From assembly GCA_902796865.1 (NCBI GenBank), contig CADBQZ010000045.1, positions 1 through 6,293 on the forward strand: DNA of 6,293 bases, given 5' to 3'. Made by a program: the position numbers and the translations under genes. Position 1 is the stretch's first letter; every line of letters begins with the position of its first letter. The stretch comes from an uncultured Ruminococcus sp. (lineage in GTDB: Bacteria; Bacillota; Clostridia; Oscillospirales; Ruminococcaceae). The notes under the pieces were generated by a model. That model was not told where the DNA came from and made no database searches. It saw nothing but the letters and a program-made list of their open reading frames with translations. This document shows, piece after piece, positions 5,779-6,293 of the stretch.

Positions 5779-6293
5779 ATGAAAAAAATAGTAAGAAGAG
5801 TTTTATGTGTTCTTAGTGCTGCGGCTGTGTGTGCCGGAGTGTCATCCTATCTTATCGGGAAATACAGGTATGATGACGCAATATTTACCATGAGTAAAGT
5901 GGATACATCCGCTCCTGTTATAATACTTGATGCGGGCCATGGAGGTATCGACGGCGGATGCAGTACTGCCGACGGAGTGCCCGAAAAAGGGATAAACTTA
6001 AGTATAATGCTTACTTTAAGAGATATGCTCAGAATGTATGGATATGATGTTGAGGTAACAAGAGATACCGACAAGTCTATACATGATGAAGGCATAGAGG
6101 GGATAGCAGCTCAGAAAAGCTCTGATATGGATAACAGGCTGGCACTGTTCAATAAGTATGACAATGCGGTGTGTGTGTCTATACATCAGAATCAGTTTAC
6201 CGACCCAAAGTACAAAGGCGGACAGGTGTTCTATTCGGGAACAAACTCTAAAAGCGGAAAGCTTGCACAGGCGATACAGGATAAATTTCATGA
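5779..6293 (+). CDS. N-acetylmuramoyl-L-alanine amidase (Amidase_3), CwlD-like, 3'-truncated by window edge
   Basis: This enzyme would cleave the bond between N-acetylmuramic acid and L-alanine in peptidoglycan, outside the membrane, using zinc. The first 171 residues are visible. Residues 1-7 are basic, and about 8-26 form one hydrophobic stretch that is a signal peptide or uncleaved anchor with no lipobox. The catalytic domain starts near 46 with VIILDAGHGGIDGG. The zinc ligands are H54, E69 (VPEKGINL) and H136 (SIHQNQF). Conserved surroundings include GYDVEVTRDTD, a DMDNRLALFNK helix, and GGQVFYS with LAQAIQ near the edge. The second catalytic Glu expected near the C-terminus is off the right side. 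Small size, a single anchor and the absence of SLH, LysM or SH3 repeats before the domain resemble CwlD, the germination/cortex amidase of spore formers (about 237 residues in B. subtilis). A general cell-separation amidase is also possible. It sits behind a 77-base spacer, so membership of the upstream operon is uncertain. Confidence 0.93.
   Translation, partial: MKKIVRRVLCVLSAAAVCAGVSSYLIGKYRYDDAIFTMSKVDTSAPVIILDAGHGGIDGGCSTADGVPEKGINLSIMLTLRDMLRMYGYDVEVTRDTDKSIHDEGIEGIAAQKSSDMDNRLALFNKYDNAVCVSIHQNQFTDPKYKGGQVFYSGTNSKSGKLAQAIQDKFH

Overview
The window reads as chromosomal DNA from a low-to-mid GC member of the Clostridia. A rumen or gut Ruminococcus/Oscillospiraceae-type organism is my guess. 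The grounds are a GlmS of Gram-positive style, heavy use of ATA (Ile), CTT (Leu) and AGA/AGG (Arg) codons, AG-rich Shine-Dalgarno sites and a CwlD-like cell-wall amidase. The genus is inference. All six genes lie on the + strand and cover almost everything; the only real gap is 77 bases (5702-5778).

Layout. 3-1604 is glmS, cut at the left edge: 533 codons remain and, by alignment to the E. coli enzyme, about 75 residues are missing. 1605-2429 is a DUF4422 putative glycosyltransferase whose first ATG abuts the glmS stop. 2435-3337 is a GT2 glycosyltransferase with galactofuranosyltransferase (GlfT)-like motifs. 3334-4464 is a GT4 (GT-B fold) glycosyltransferase that overlaps the GT2 gene by ATGA. 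4439-5701 is a polytopic O-antigen ligase/polymerase (Wzy-like) protein that overlaps the GT4 gene and probably starts at TTG. After the 77-base gap, 5779 to the right edge is the first 171 codons of a membrane-anchored zinc N-acetylmuramoyl-L-alanine amidase.

How they fit together. GlmS makes glucosamine-6-phosphate, the entry to UDP-GlcNAc, which feeds peptidoglycan and surface glycans. Three transferases of different families followed by a membrane polymerase/ligase are the usual core of a pathway that builds a repeat unit on a lipid carrier and then polymerises it or transfers it to an acceptor at the cell surface. Junctions of 0, 5, -4 and -26 bases suggest one transcript with translational coupling from glmS through the polymerase. 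No priming phosphoglycosyltransferase, flippase, chain-length regulator or nucleotide-sugar synthesis gene other than glmS is visible, so the cluster is either minimal or continues elsewhere. The amidase is cell-wall related but separated by the only spacer and may have its own promoter.

I found no RNA genes, mobile elements, CRISPR arrays, convincing terminators or long repeats. Nothing here is clearly a new system. The most interesting points are the coupling of glmS to a small glycan block and the GlfT-like transferase of unknown specificity.
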